Below, in pieces: positions 1 through 8,908 of a stretch of DNA of 53,017 nucleotides. The notes under the pieces are model-generated. The model was not told where the DNA came from. It searched no databases and saw only the letters and a list, made by a program, of their open reading frames with translations. Numbering within the stretch: the first letter of the stretch is position 1; every line of letters begins with the position of its first letter. This DNA is from Gluconobacter thailandicus F149-1 = NBRC 100600. Lineage in GTDB: Bacteria; Pseudomonadota; Alphaproteobacteria; Acetobacterales; Acetobacteraceae. A program made the translations under genes and the position numbers. The DNA lies in the NCBI RefSeq assembly GCF_000964465.1, contig NZ_BANH01000044.1, forward strand, positions 1-53,017. The letters are read 5' to 3'.

Positions 1-27
1 CCGTCGTACTCTCAGAGGAGCCGTCTG

Positions 28-2247
28 ATGCGCCGGCCTTACCTGCTCGCAACAGCCGCAGGGCTCGCCCTTGCCTGTTCGCCGCTCGCTTCTCACGCTC
101 AGTTCGCACCCGCAGGATCGGGCGGTCCGCCTTCCGCGACCATTCCCGGCCCTGGCAATGCAGATGAGCCAAAGGAAAACACACCCCCCAACCCAAGCTA
201 TTTCGCAGGACCGTCGCCCTATGCCCCACAGGCGCCGGGTGTGAATGCGGCCAACCTGCCGGATATTGAGTCAATCGATGCCTCGCAGGTGCCAGCCATG
301 GCTCCGCAGCAAAGCGCAAACCCGGCCCGTGAGGACTGGCCCGCTTATGGACGGGATGACAAGGCCACGCGCTATTCCCCTCTGACGGAACTGAACCCGG
401 AGACAGTAAAGCGCCTTGAACCAGCGTTCGTGTATCATACCGGCAGCTATCCGCGTCCCGGACAGGCCAACAAATGGGCCGCAGAAACCACACCGATCAA
501 GGTGGGAGACGGCCTCTATATGTGCTCGGCGCAGAACGACATCATGAAACTCGATCCTGCGACGGGTAAGGAGATCTGGCGTCGCAACCTTGGCGTCAAA
601 TATGAAGCCATTCCGTACACGGCAGCCTGCAAAGGCGTAACGTATTTCATGTCTTCCGTCGTGCCGGAGGGCGAACCCTGCCATAATCGCATCATCGAAG
701 GCACGCTGGATATGCGCCTCGTCGCCGTCGATGCGGCAACCGGCGAATTCTGTCCGGCTTTCGGCCACAACGGTCAGGTCAACCTGATGCAAGGCCTCGG
801 TGAATCCGTTCCGGGCTTTGTTGCCATGACGGCACCCCCACCAGTTGTGAACGGCGTTGTAGTCGTCAACCACGAAGTGCTGGACGGTCAGCGCCGCTGG
901 GCACCATCAGGCGTGATCCGGGGCTATGATGCGGAAAGCGGGAAGTTCGTCTGGGCCTGGGATGTCGGCAATCCGGACGATCACAGCCAGCCCACGGACA
1001 ACCGTCATTACAGCCGTGGAACGCCAAATTCCTGGGCCGCCATGACAGGCGATAACGAGCAGGGTCTGGTTTACGTCCCGACAGGCAATTCCGGCGGCGA
1101 CTATTTCAGCGGTCTGCGCAGCCCGGCGGAAAATGCAGTTTCAACATCCGTCGTAGCGCTGGACGTCAAAACCGGCTCCCCACGCTGGGTGTATCAGACC
1201 ACCCGCAAGGACGTCTGGGACTATGACATGGGTTCTCAGGTCACGATGATGGATATGCCGGGTTCGGACGGCACACCTACACCAGCCCTAATTGTGCCGA
1301 CCAAACGTGGCCAGACCTTCGTACTGGACCGCCGTACCGGCAAGCCGATCCTGCCGGTTGAGGAACGCCCCGCTCCTGCAGGGAATGTGCCCGGAGACAG
1401 TCGCGCGCCTACGCAGCCCTGGTCCGTTGGAATGCCTGCTCTTCGGATGCCGGAGCTGAAGGAAAAGGACATGTGGGGCATGTCCCCGCTGGATCAGCTT
1501 TACTGCCGCATCAAGTTCCGCAGTGCGCATTATGATGGTGAGTTCACAGCCCCAAGTCTCGACAAGCCATGGATCATGTATCCAGGCAACAATGGCGGCA
1601 GCGATTGGGGGTCCATGTCCTATGATCCGCAATCTGGCATCCTGATTGCGAACTGGAACGCCTCGCCCATGTATGCACAGCTCATCACGCGCAAGAAGGC
1701 GGATTCTCTAGGCCTGATGCCAATCGACGATCCAAACTACAAGCCCGGCGCAGGGGCTGCAGAAGGTAACGGCCCGATGGAAGGCACACCCTATGCCATC
1801 GCCATTGCCCCCTTCTGGGACCCTGTCACCAAAATACTGTGCCATCGTCCGCCCTACGGCATGATTACGGCTATCGACATGAAACATGGCCAGAAGGTGC
1901 TGTGGCAGCATCCGCTAGGCACAGCACGCGCCAACGGCCCATGGGGACTGCCGACGGGTCTGTCATGGGAAATCGGCACTCCGAACAATGGTGGCTCCGT
2001 CGTGACGGCGGGTGGCCTGATTTTCATTGCAGCGGCAACGGACAACATGATCCGCGCCATTGATGAACATACTGGCAAGGTTGTGTGGAGTACGGTGCTG
2101 CCGGGTGGGGGTCAGGCCAACCCGATGACGTATGAAGCCAACGGGCATCAGTACGTTGCCATCATGGCCGGAGGGCACCATTTCATGATGACGCCGATCA
2201 CGGACCAGCTTGTGGTTTACGCACTGCCTGATGCCATCAAGCACTGA
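28..2247 (+). CDS. sldA: PQQ-dependent polyol (glycerol/sorbitol/arabitol) dehydrogenase large subunit SldA
   Basis: This periplasmic quinoprotein oxidises polyols such as sorbitol, glycerol and arabitol to ketoses and passes electrons to ubiquinone. The 739-residue protein has a signal peptide (residues 1-24, cleavage after Ser-His-Ala) and a Pro/Gly-rich linker before a quinoprotein propeller. Family landmarks include MTAPPPV (about 267-273) and the propeller W-motif VWDYDMG (396-402). I recognise the sequence as closely similar to Gluconobacter SldA. An AGAGGAG ribosome site at 13-19 sets the ATG. In Gluconobacter the membrane subunit gene sldB lies just upstream of sldA; here the window begins 27 bases before the start, so sldB cannot be seen. 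A terminator follows directly. Confidence 0.93.
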   Translation: MRRPYLLATAAGLALACSPLASHAQFAPAGSGGPPSATIPGPGNADEPKENTPPNPSYFAGPSPYAPQAPGVNAANLPDIESIDASQVPAMAPQQSANPAREDWPAYGRDDKATRYSPLTELNPETVKRLEPAFVYHTGSYPRPGQANKWAAETTPIKVGDGLYMCSAQNDIMKLDPATGKEIWRRNLGVKYEAIPYTAACKGVTYFMSSVVPEGEPCHNRIIEGTLDMRLVAVDAATGEFCPAFGHNGQVNLMQGLGESVPGFVAMTAPPPVVNGVVVVNHEVLDGQRRWAPSGVIRGYDAESGKFVWAWDVGNPDDHSQPTDNRHYSRGTPNSWAAMTGDNEQGLVYVPTGNSGGDYFSGLRSPAENAVSTSVVALDVKTGSPRWVYQTTRKDVWDYDMGSQVTMMDMPGSDGTPTPALIVPTKRGQTFVLDRRTGKPILPVEERPAPAGNVPGDSRAPTQPWSVGMPALRMPELKEKDMWGMSPLDQLYCRIKFRSAHYDGEFTAPSLDKPWIMYPGNNGGSDWGSMSYDPQSGILIANWNASPMYAQLITRKKADSLGLMPIDDPNYKPGAGAAEGNGPMEGTPYAIAIAPFWDPVTKILCHRPPYGMITAIDMKHGQKVLWQHPLGTARANGPWGLPTGLSWEIGTPNNGGSVVTAGGLIFIAAATDNMIRAIDEHTGKVVWSTVLPGGGQANPMTYEANGHQYVAIMAGGHHFMMTPITDQLVVYALPDAIKH

Positions 2248-2252
2248 AACCG

Positions 2253-2287
2253 AAGGAGGCGTCCCAAAAGGATGCCTCCTTCTTTTT
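2253..2287 (+). terminator. Rho-independent terminator of sldA
   Basis: A 12-bp stem (2253-2264 pairing with 2270-2281, one G-U pair) with a CAAAA loop is followed by CTTTTT. It begins five bases after the sldA stop and ends just before the stop of the converging receptor gene. The reverse direction lacks a good U tract. Confidence 0.85.
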
Positions 2288-2292
2288 GAACC

Positions 2293-5082
2293 TTAGAAAT
2301 CCACTCCGACCTGAGCAAACATATATCGGCCCGGAATAAACCCCGAATACTGCGCAACCGCTGTGTTGGATGCGCCATCCACAACGAAAGGTGGCTGACG
2401 GTTGAACAGATTGTTGACGCCCATATTAACCGTCCATCGCCCCGTTCGATAGCCCAGCGTCACGTCCTGAAGGAAAACACCCGGCGAACGTGTGCGTCCG
2501 GCCGTCTGTGGGGCCAGATCGTTCGTGCCGTCATTCCAGCGCATGCCCCCTATATACTGCACCATGTAGGTCAGGCTGAACGCGCCATGCTGCCAACTGA
2601 CTGTGGTATAACTCCGCTCCCGAGGCATCCCGCTGCCCGACAGATACAGCAGTCGTCCCGTGTAATTCCGCCATGCCCCACCGGGTGTGTACTGCTGAAA
2701 ATAGCCGATCAACTGCTGATAGTTTTCGGACAGAGACAGACTATCCTGCGGCCCCAGACGCATCCGGTATGTCAGGTCGATGTCCAGGCCATTTGTCCGC
2801 AGGCCACCAAGATTCTGCTGAATGGCGGAAATCGCCGTAAGCTGCCCGCTCGTGGACCGTGGGGACACAAGAGAGCACAGCTGTGGTTCCGTACCCGTAT
2901 AGCATCCGTCCAGAATATACTGCGTACCCGGTGCGGAAATCATGTTCTGCAACGTGTAGTGCCAGTATTCGACGGACAATGAGAGATGCGGCACCCAGTG
3001 CGGTGTGACGACTGTTCCAATCGTGTAAGTGCGACCCGTTTCAGGTTTCAGCGCCGTATTCCCGCCTGACAACGTGGGCAACTGCCCCACGAACGCCGAA
3101 CTGAACGTCTCCGGATTAATCCCTTCAGACAGGCACCTTGCCCGAACCGTTCCAGCCCGCGCTCCATAGGCTCCAGCCTGACTGCATGGGTCGGACGCAG
3201 ACGGATAACTCAGCGTGCGGCCACCATAGAGACTGTAAATACTCGGTTGGCGGTAAGACGTTCCCAGTGTGGCGCGAAACGCGATGTCTTGAACAGGTGC
3301 CCAGTGCAGCCCAACCTTCCAGTTCTTCGTCGTTCCAAACGTATTATACGCCGAGACACGCCCCTGAAGATCCACGGTCAGATCCCGGGCCAGAAAGGCA
3401 TTTTCAAAAAGTGGAATTTTCCCCTCGACATACCCTTCCGTCACATGGAAACCGCCGCCCGTATAAGCCGTTGTCGCGCCCGTGGAATCCCCACGCTCCA
3501 CAACGGGATCGGGCTTGTAGCTAAGCTGTTCGCTTCTATGTTCCATCCCGAATGCCAGCCCGATCTGGCCGCCGTGACGGTATGGCAGGCTCAGAACATG
3601 GTTGTTGTGGAAGCGCAGGTTGACGTCCCGCATCTGGTAATCCGCATGATCATGCTGCGTGAAACGGACGTAATTCGCGGCCTGCTCCGAATACGGCGCG
3701 AAAGGATTTTGCAGAACGCATCCTGACGCTGCCACGCAGATATCCGGATTATATCGCACCGCGCTCGACGAACTGGATGGATCAAGCTGTTCCGTTCCGG
3801 TCGTTTCCAGCAGGTGACGATAATTAACCATATTCTGCGTCTGCGCCGTTAACTGACTGACGCCATAGGTCATGGACGCATCATATTGCCAGTCCCCGAC
3901 AATGCGACCCTTCGCCCCTCCCATGACGGTCCAGGTATCAACCGCAAAATCGTTCTGCCGATATCCGACATCTTCCATCCGCTTTGTCACGGCATAATCC
4001 TTACCCCACGGATTATCGGGGCTATCCGCGGGGATAATCCATGAGGACGGCAGGCTCGACGGCGGAATACTGCCCTGAACCGGAGCCGGCGAGAGCTGAC
4101 GGGACGCTGTCGTGTGGCTGTACCGGATATTGGAATAGAGTGTGACGTGTGCGTTCAGATCGTAATGGGCATCACCAGACAGAGCCGCGTTCTGATGATA
4201 GTTCTGAAGCATTGACCCTTCGGCAAAATTGTACAGATCCGAAGACTGGAGCGAGCGAAAACCACCATTTCCATCAGAGACCATTTTCTTTCCCGTTACG
4301 GGATTAAACGCCACGCCGCCTGGAATGATGGAAGAGCCAAAACTCGGAGCCCCTGATGCGGGATTATCATTCTGCGGAAGCGCAGCCCACTGGCGATCCC
4401 GCGAAGAAATCGGCCCGGTCGTATCATACTGGCCGAACAGCGTGACGTTGCCGCGCCCATGATCGAAATTGAACCCTTTATAGCCGGAAATCAGCCCAGA
4501 GCGGCTATCGCCATATTGTGTGATACCGCCCTTGATCGTCAGGTTGCCTCCCGTCAGATCATGTTTCAGCCGGATATTGATGACACCTGAAACAGCATCC
4601 GCTCCGTAAAGCTCAGACCCACCATCCTTCAGGATTTCAATCCGGTCGATCTGCTGCACGGGAATAGCGTTGAGATCCACACATTCCGATCCCGCATTCA
4701 TGGCCGTGCGCTTGCCATCAATCAGAATAAGAACACGCCCCTGCCCCATATTCCGCAAATCCGTGCAGGACACACCACCACCGCCATTCGTACGCGTGTT
4801 CGGGGTTCCTGATGAGCCGACGGAGGGTAATCGTGTCAGATAGTCTCCAAGAGAAATGGCCGAGGTCTTCTGAATATCTTTTGATGAAATGATCTGAACC
4901 GGATTGGCCGTCCTGTTACCTGCCCCACCCAGATATGACCCCGTGACCACAATATCTTCCGCTTTCGAGGACTTCACACTCTCCGTTCGCTCGTCAGCAA
5001 AAAGCGTCGGGCTCCACATCATGCCCCCCACCAGAGCCGGGTAAAACGGGCGAACGGCTTTGTAGAAGAACCGGAGACGCAT
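2293..5082 (-). CDS. TonB-dependent outer-membrane receptor, possibly zinc-regulated
   Basis: This is a 929-residue outer-membrane gated channel that would import a scarce ligand using TonB energy. It has a signal-like N-terminus, a TonB-box-like EDIVVTGS, a plug domain containing RVLILIDGKR, VDLNAIP and the DRIEILKDG / ELYGADAVSGVINI block, and a barrel ending in an aromatic residue (GVDF). The ATG at 5082 is preferred because upstream in-frame codons would bury the signal peptide and run through the palindrome at 5105-5123; its ribosome site is weak. A His/Asp-rich stretch (HDHAD, HNNH, YRHGG) lies near residues 470-500. The ligand is unknown; a Zur-like site upstream suggests zinc, which is inference. 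Confidence 0.88.
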   Translation of the reverse strand: MRLRFFYKAVRPFYPALVGGMMWSPTLFADERTESVKSSKAEDIVVTGSYLGGAGNRTANPVQIISSKDIQKTSAISLGDYLTRLPSVGSSGTPNTRTNGGGGVSCTDLRNMGQGRVLILIDGKRTAMNAGSECVDLNAIPVQQIDRIEILKDGGSELYGADAVSGVINIRLKHDLTGGNLTIKGGITQYGDSRSGLISGYKGFNFDHGRGNVTLFGQYDTTGPISSRDRQWAALPQNDNPASGAPSFGSSIIPGGVAFNPVTGKKMVSDGNGGFRSLQSSDLYNFAEGSMLQNYHQNAALSGDAHYDLNAHVTLYSNIRYSHTTASRQLSPAPVQGSIPPSSLPSSWIIPADSPDNPWGKDYAVTKRMEDVGYRQNDFAVDTWTVMGGAKGRIVGDWQYDASMTYGVSQLTAQTQNMVNYRHLLETTGTEQLDPSSSSSAVRYNPDICVAASGCVLQNPFAPYSEQAANYVRFTQHDHADYQMRDVNLRFHNNHVLSLPYRHGGQIGLAFGMEHRSEQLSYKPDPVVERGDSTGATTAYTGGGFHVTEGYVEGKIPLFENAFLARDLTVDLQGRVSAYNTFGTTKNWKVGLHWAPVQDIAFRATLGTSYRQPSIYSLYGGRTLSYPSASDPCSQAGAYGARAGTVRARCLSEGINPETFSSAFVGQLPTLSGGNTALKPETGRTYTIGTVVTPHWVPHLSLSVEYWHYTLQNMISAPGTQYILDGCYTGTEPQLCSLVSPRSTSGQLTAISAIQQNLGGLRTNGLDIDLTYRMRLGPQDSLSLSENYQQLIGYFQQYTPGGAWRNYTGRLLYLSGSGMPRERSYTTVSWQHGAFSLTYMVQYIGGMRWNDGTNDLAPQTAGRTRSPGVFLQDVTLGYRTGRWTVNMGVNNLFNRQPPFVVDGASNTAVAQYSGFIPGRYMFAQVGVDF

Positions 5083-5104
5083 AAGCGGAAACACACTCAG
5101 ATAA

Positions 5105-5123
5105 TATGTTACGATATAACATA
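5105..5123 (-). promoter_or_regulatory. Zur-like palindromic operator of the TonB-dependent receptor
   Basis: The sequence is a palindrome of TATGTTA, five bases, TAACATA. It closely resembles the ATGTTATA-n-TATAACAT pattern of Zur sites, with two central mismatches (my recollection of the consensus). It lies 22 bases upstream of the receptor ATG and just downstream of a GATAAT -10-like hexamer (minus strand, 5129-5134). A repressor bound here would cover the predicted transcription start. The palindrome is seen; the Zur assignment is inferred. Confidence 0.5.
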
Positions 5124-5275
5124 CCTCTATTATCCAACCTCTCTGGCATTCAAGCGACAAACCATGACCACCACATTGCAACCCACATCTGTACGCCGGG
5201 CGGTCGTGCTTTTGCGGATGTTATGATAGACAATCCCTCCCTTCTTTTCTGACAGTGCAGCAGCAAGACCGATCC

Positions 5276-6526
5276 ATGCCAAAGAGTCCGTTCCTTCTCG
5301 AAGCCCAGGCACGCGGCCTGATCTTCCAGTGCACCGACCTCGATGCCCTCGATGCCGCCATGCAGGCTGGACCGATCACCGCCTATGTCGGCTTCGATCC
5401 AACGGCAGACTCCCTGCATGTCGGCAATGCCATGTCCATCATGGCGCTGCGTCTGCTTCAGAAGCACGGTCATCGCCCGATCGCCCTGATGGGCGGCGGC
5501 ACAGCCAAGATCGGTGATCCGTCCTTCCGTGACGAAGCCCGTTCGCTCATGACGAACGAGACCATCACGCACAACATCGCTGGCATTGAGCAGTCTCTGC
5601 GCCAGTTCATCACCTTCAGCGATGAAGACCCGTCCAGCGGCGCCATTCTTGCCAACAATGCGGAATGGCTGGACAAGCTGTCCTACATCAACCTGTTGCA
5701 GGACGTCGGCGTTCATTTCTCCATCAGCCGCATGCTGTCTTTCGAAAGCGTGAAGCAGCGTCTGGACCGTGAGCAGGGGCTGACTTTTCTGGAGTTCAAC
5801 TACTCCATTCTCCAGTCCTATGATTTCCGTGAACTGAACCGCCGGCATGGTGCCGTGCTTCAGATGGGCGGCTCGGACCAGTGGGGCAACATTGTCGCTG
5901 GCATCGACCTGACGCGTCGGACCGATGGCAAGCAGGTGTTTGGCCTCACCACACCTCTCGTCACCACGTCTTCCGGCGTGAAGATGGGTAAGTCCGCGCA
6001 AGGGGCCACATGGCTACGTGCCGAAAAGCGCTCGGTCTTCGATTACTGGCAGTTCTGGCGCAACACCGAAGACGCCGATGTTGGCCGCTTCCTCAAGCTC
6101 TTCACGGATCTGCCTGTTGAGGAATGCGAGCGTCTGGGTGCGCTTGAAGGGGCAGAAATCAACGAGGCCAAGAAGATCCTTGCCACGGAAGCCACGGCCA
6201 TCTGTCATGGCCGCACAGCAGCAGAAGAAGCAGCTGACACGGCCCGCAAGGTCTTCGAACAGGGCTCCACGACGGCCGCTCTTCCGGAAATCGATCTTCC
6301 CGCCAACATGCTGGCAGAGGGTCTCCCGGCCTTCCGCGTGTTTCAGGAAGCCGGTCTGGCTGCCAGTGGTGGCGAGGCCCGTCGCCTGATCCGTGGTGGC
6401 GGTGGGCGCGTGAACGATGCTGTCGTTTCAGATGAAAACCAGCTCTTCACGCTCAGTGACCTGCGCGACGGCACGCTGAAGGTGTCTTCCGGCAAGAAGA
6501 AACATATTCTTATCCGTCCTGTCTGA
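5276..6526 (+). CDS. tyrS: Tyrosine-tRNA ligase
   Basis: This cytoplasmic class I aminoacyl-tRNA synthetase charges tRNA-Tyr. The 416-residue protein shows the HIGH-type motif HVGN at residues 48-51, the KMSKS-type motif KMGKS at 236-240, the tyrosine-site region MGGSDQWGNI, and a C-terminal S4 RNA-binding domain (about 345-415). A GTG at 5255 is in frame, but the ATG at 5276 gives the usual N-terminus MPKSPFLLEAQARG. A TATGAT -10-like hexamer lies at 5222-5227. The gene is divergent from the TonB-dependent receptor. It is ordinary in length and motifs. Confidence 0.97.
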   Translation: MPKSPFLLEAQARGLIFQCTDLDALDAAMQAGPITAYVGFDPTADSLHVGNAMSIMALRLLQKHGHRPIALMGGGTAKIGDPSFRDEARSLMTNETITHNIAGIEQSLRQFITFSDEDPSSGAILANNAEWLDKLSYINLLQDVGVHFSISRMLSFESVKQRLDREQGLTFLEFNYSILQSYDFRELNRRHGAVLQMGGSDQWGNIVAGIDLTRRTDGKQVFGLTTPLVTTSSGVKMGKSAQGATWLRAEKRSVFDYWQFWRNTEDADVGRFLKLFTDLPVEECERLGALEGAEINEAKKILATEATAICHGRTAAEEAADTARKVFEQGSTTAALPEIDLPANMLAEGLPAFRVFQEAGLAASGGEARRLIRGGGGRVNDAVVSDENQLFTLSDLRDGTLKVSSGKKKHILIRPV

Positions 6527-6584
6527 ATCTGACAGATGTCATGGTGAGGTCATGACCACCTTCACTGTTCCAGATCATGGCGTA

Positions 6585-6593
6585 TGTCATAAT
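6585..6593 (+). promoter_or_regulatory. Possible extended -10 element for the sensor-kinase operon
   Basis: TGTCATAAT resembles an extended -10 (TGn followed by CATAAT), 27 bases upstream of the chosen start at 6621. No convincing -35 is visible. The call rests on this motif alone. Confidence 0.3.
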
Positions 6594-6620
6594 CTTTCCG
6601 GAACAATGGAGTCGCTGGTC

Positions 6621-7166
6621 ATGACACGTCAGAAGAACTGGAAAGCCCTTTTCACCGATGCCGCCGGTCTGGCCTTCGCGGCAATCTGGGCCATGCGCGG
6701 AGCCACAGCAGCCCAGCTTCCAAAACCCGTCATGGTGGCGTTGCTTGCGGTCATCAGCCTGACCGTTCTGGCGGGATTTGCCTATCGTGACCTGATCCAG
6801 TGCAGACCGGAGGGTGTGCAGGATGCCGCCCTGCTACGACGGGTCAAAATCATGCGCATCGTCGCCATCACCGTCATGATCACAGCCGTCCGCTCTGCCC
6901 ATCATGCTGAACTTCTGTACCCGCTCCTCGGCTGCATCATCGGCCTGTCCTACATCCCGATGGGCCGGGCCATGCAGGAGCCGGTCCATATCATCGTGGG
7001 CGGTGTGATCGTTGGTATCTCCGCTCTTTCTTTCCTGCTGCCAGAACCGCTACATCTTGAAGTCGCAGGGTTCGGAACCGCGCTGGCAATCTGGGCCGGC
7101 TCCATCCTGCGTCTGCGCAATTCCGGAACCTTGTCCTTTCAGCCAAGGAACGCCCTCTCCTCATGA
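6621..7166 (+). CDS. Small integral membrane protein encoded with a two-component system
   Basis: I do not recognise the family. The 181-residue product has about five hydrophobic segments (roughly residues 10-27, 36-55, 75-95, 98-115, 125-160) joined by short basic loops, so it should sit in the inner membrane. I chose the ATG at 6621 because GGAG at 6608-6611 gives good spacing; in-frame starts at 6552 and 6606 lack this. Its stop overlaps the kinase start (ATGA at 7163-7166), implying translational coupling. It may sense or transduce the kinase signal, or be a transporter regulated by it. Neither can be decided from sequence. Confidence 0.7.
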   Translation: MTRQKNWKALFTDAAGLAFAAIWAMRGATAAQLPKPVMVALLAVISLTVLAGFAYRDLIQCRPEGVQDAALLRRVKIMRIVAITVMITAVRSAHHAELLYPLLGCIIGLSYIPMGRAMQEPVHIIVGGVIVGISALSFLLPEPLHLEVAGFGTALAIWAGSILRLRNSGTLSFQPRNALSS

Positions 7167-8287
7167 TGGCACAAGAGACCTTCATTCCTCTTCCCGGAAG
7201 CAAGGAAGACAACTGGCCGAGCTTCAACCGGTACCGGGTCTCCTATCTTGTCTATCTGCTGATCTATCCCATCCCCTGGCTGATCCACGGATCAGCCACC
7301 GTGCCCGCCGTCCTGTTTTCCGTAGCAACACTCGGCATCTTCCTGCTGCTCTATTTCGCGCCTTACAGGAATGATCGTTACTACGGCCTCCCCGAAATCA
7401 TTTTCACCGCACTTCTGGGTTTTGCCACATCGTGGACGCAGGCAGACTGGATGGTCTTTAACATCTATGCCACAGCAATGTGCGCGTGCTTCCAACAGCG
7501 ACGGCAAGCGCTCCTGACCATTCTGGGACTTCAGGGGGCCTTGTTCGGTTTTGTCTGGTTGCAGGACAAGTCCATGCTCCATGCCGGTTTCGGGGCATTT
7601 TTCAGCGTCATCACCTATATCGGGACCTGGATGCAGTGGAAGCTGGGCCTTCAAAATCTTCAGCTCCGTAAAGCCCAGCATGAAATCCGCACACTGGCCG
7701 CCACAGCCGAGCGCGAGCGGATTGCGCGGGACATGCACGACCTTCTCGGCCATTCCCTGACCGTGATTTCCGTAAAAGCCGAGCTCGCCACCCGCCTGTT
7801 TGAAACACAGCCCGACCGTGCCCAGCGCGAAGTGCAGGACATCACACAGATTGCCCGAACGTCTTTGAAAGAAGTGCGTGAAGCGGTCACAGGCATGAAT
7901 GGCGCGTCCCTCCAGCATGAACTGGATCGGGCCGGCAAAGCCCTCGAAGCCGCTTCCATCAGCCTGACCGTCCATCATGCTGAACATCTGGCTGACCATC
8001 CACAGAGCAGCGTGCTGGCCATGGCTCTTCGTGAAGCCGTCACGAACGTAATCCGCCACTCCGGCGCACGGAACTGCACCATCAGCTTCGGCTGTGACAC
8101 ACAGGGGCAACCCTGCGCCATCCGGATCGAGGACGATGGCACGTCCCATTCTGGCCGGTCCCCGGCACCGCCCCAGGAAGGCAATGGCCTGCGCGGAATG
8201 AGAACACGACTTGCCGCTGCGGGCGGTTCCCTGATGCTAAGCCACACACCCCGTGGCCTTCGACTGACAGCGAGTATTACCCCATGA
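7163..8287 (+). CDS. Membrane sensor histidine kinase, HisKA_3 (DesK/NarX) type
   Basis: This kinase autophosphorylates on histidine and should phosphorylate the regulator encoded by the next gene. Of 374 residues, about 30-150 form several membrane segments without an obvious periplasmic domain, as in DesK-like sensors of membrane state. The HisKA_3 H-box is ARDMHDLLGHSLT with the phospho-acceptor at His192. The ATPase domain shows the N-box NVIRHSGARN (Asn295) and the G-region NGLRGMRTRL. Start and stop both overlap neighbours by ATGA, so the three genes form one coupled operon. The stimulus is unknown. Confidence 0.9.
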   Translation: MMAQETFIPLPGSKEDNWPSFNRYRVSYLVYLLIYPIPWLIHGSATVPAVLFSVATLGIFLLLYFAPYRNDRYYGLPEIIFTALLGFATSWTQADWMVFNIYATAMCACFQQRRQALLTILGLQGALFGFVWLQDKSMLHAGFGAFFSVITYIGTWMQWKLGLQNLQLRKAQHEIRTLAATAERERIARDMHDLLGHSLTVISVKAELATRLFETQPDRAQREVQDITQIARTSLKEVREAVTGMNGASLQHELDRAGKALEAASISLTVHHAEHLADHPQSSVLAMALREAVTNVIRHSGARNCTISFGCDTQGQPCAIRIEDDGTSHSGRSPAPPQEGNGLRGMRTRLAAAGGSLMLSHTPRGLRLTASITP

Positions 8288-8889
8288 TCCGTCTCATTCT
8301 GGCTGAAGACCAGGCCATGCTGCTGGATGCGTTCGAAGCTCTCCTTGGCCTGGAAGAAGACATTCAGATCGTGGGACGGGCGGCAGACGGGCAACAGGCC
8401 CTGCAACTCGCCGCAACCCTGCGCCCGGATGTCATCATCACCGATATCGAAATGCCACACATGACCGGCATCGAACTGGCCGAACGGGTTCGTGAACAGG
8501 GCCTTCCCAGCCGCGTCATGATCGTGACGACCTTTGGCCGGGCCGGCTATCTGCGTCGTGCGCTTCAGGCGGGTGTGCGCGGTTACATGCTCAAGGACGC
8601 CCCGATTACGCAACTGGCCGATGCGATCCGCAAGGTTGCCGCTGGCGGCCGCGCTATCGCATCCGATCTGGCGGAAGCCGTCTGGGATGCTCTTCCCGAT
8701 CCACTGTCAGACCGGGAACGGTCCATGCTGCGTCTGGCCGAAGCGGGGCGCACCAACAAGGACATTGCCGAGGAGCTTTCCCTTTCGGCTGGAACCGTCC
8801 GCAATTATTTCTCGGAAATTGTACAGAAACTCGATGCCCGGAACAGAATTGAAGCCGGTCGCATTGCAAGGCAGAACGGCTGGCTCTGA
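8284..8889 (+). CDS. Response regulator, receiver plus LuxR-type helix-turn-helix (DesR/NarL family)
   Basis: This is a DNA-binding transcription regulator activated by phosphotransfer from the upstream kinase. Its 201 residues comprise a receiver domain (1-120) with acidic residues Glu8 and Asp9, the phospho-acceptor Asp54 in IITDIEMP, the lysine in YMLKDAP, and a C-terminal LuxR domain with LSDRERSMLRLAEAG and TNKDIAEELSLSAGTVRNY. The ATG overlaps the kinase stop. It converges on the gluconolactonase gene with a 19-base gap. Target genes are not evident nearby. Confidence 0.93.
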   Translation: MIRLILAEDQAMLLDAFEALLGLEEDIQIVGRAADGQQALQLAATLRPDVIITDIEMPHMTGIELAERVREQGLPSRVMIVTTFGRAGYLRRALQAGVRGYMLKDAPITQLADAIRKVAAGGRAIASDLAEAVWDALPDPLSDRERSMLRLAEAGRTNKDIAEELSLSAGTVRNYFSEIVQKLDARNRIEAGRIARQNGWL

Positions 8890-8908
8890 CACCAGCCGCA
8901 ATACCCGT

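Noticed and set aside
5083-5181. Extension of the TonB-dependent receptor to an upstream start (33 more residues)
   Set aside because: The extension would run through the predicted promoter and palindrome and destroy the signal peptide at the N-terminus.
5150-6001. Long antisense open frame over tyrS (283 residues)
   Set aside because: It is the shadow of a conserved, high-GC gene; composition is low-complexity with no recognisable domain, and tyrS is certain on the other strand.
6548-6557. 10-bp palindrome (GGTCATGACC) just after tyrS as a terminator or operator
   Set aside because: It is too short, has no U tract, and lies where such palindromes arise by chance.
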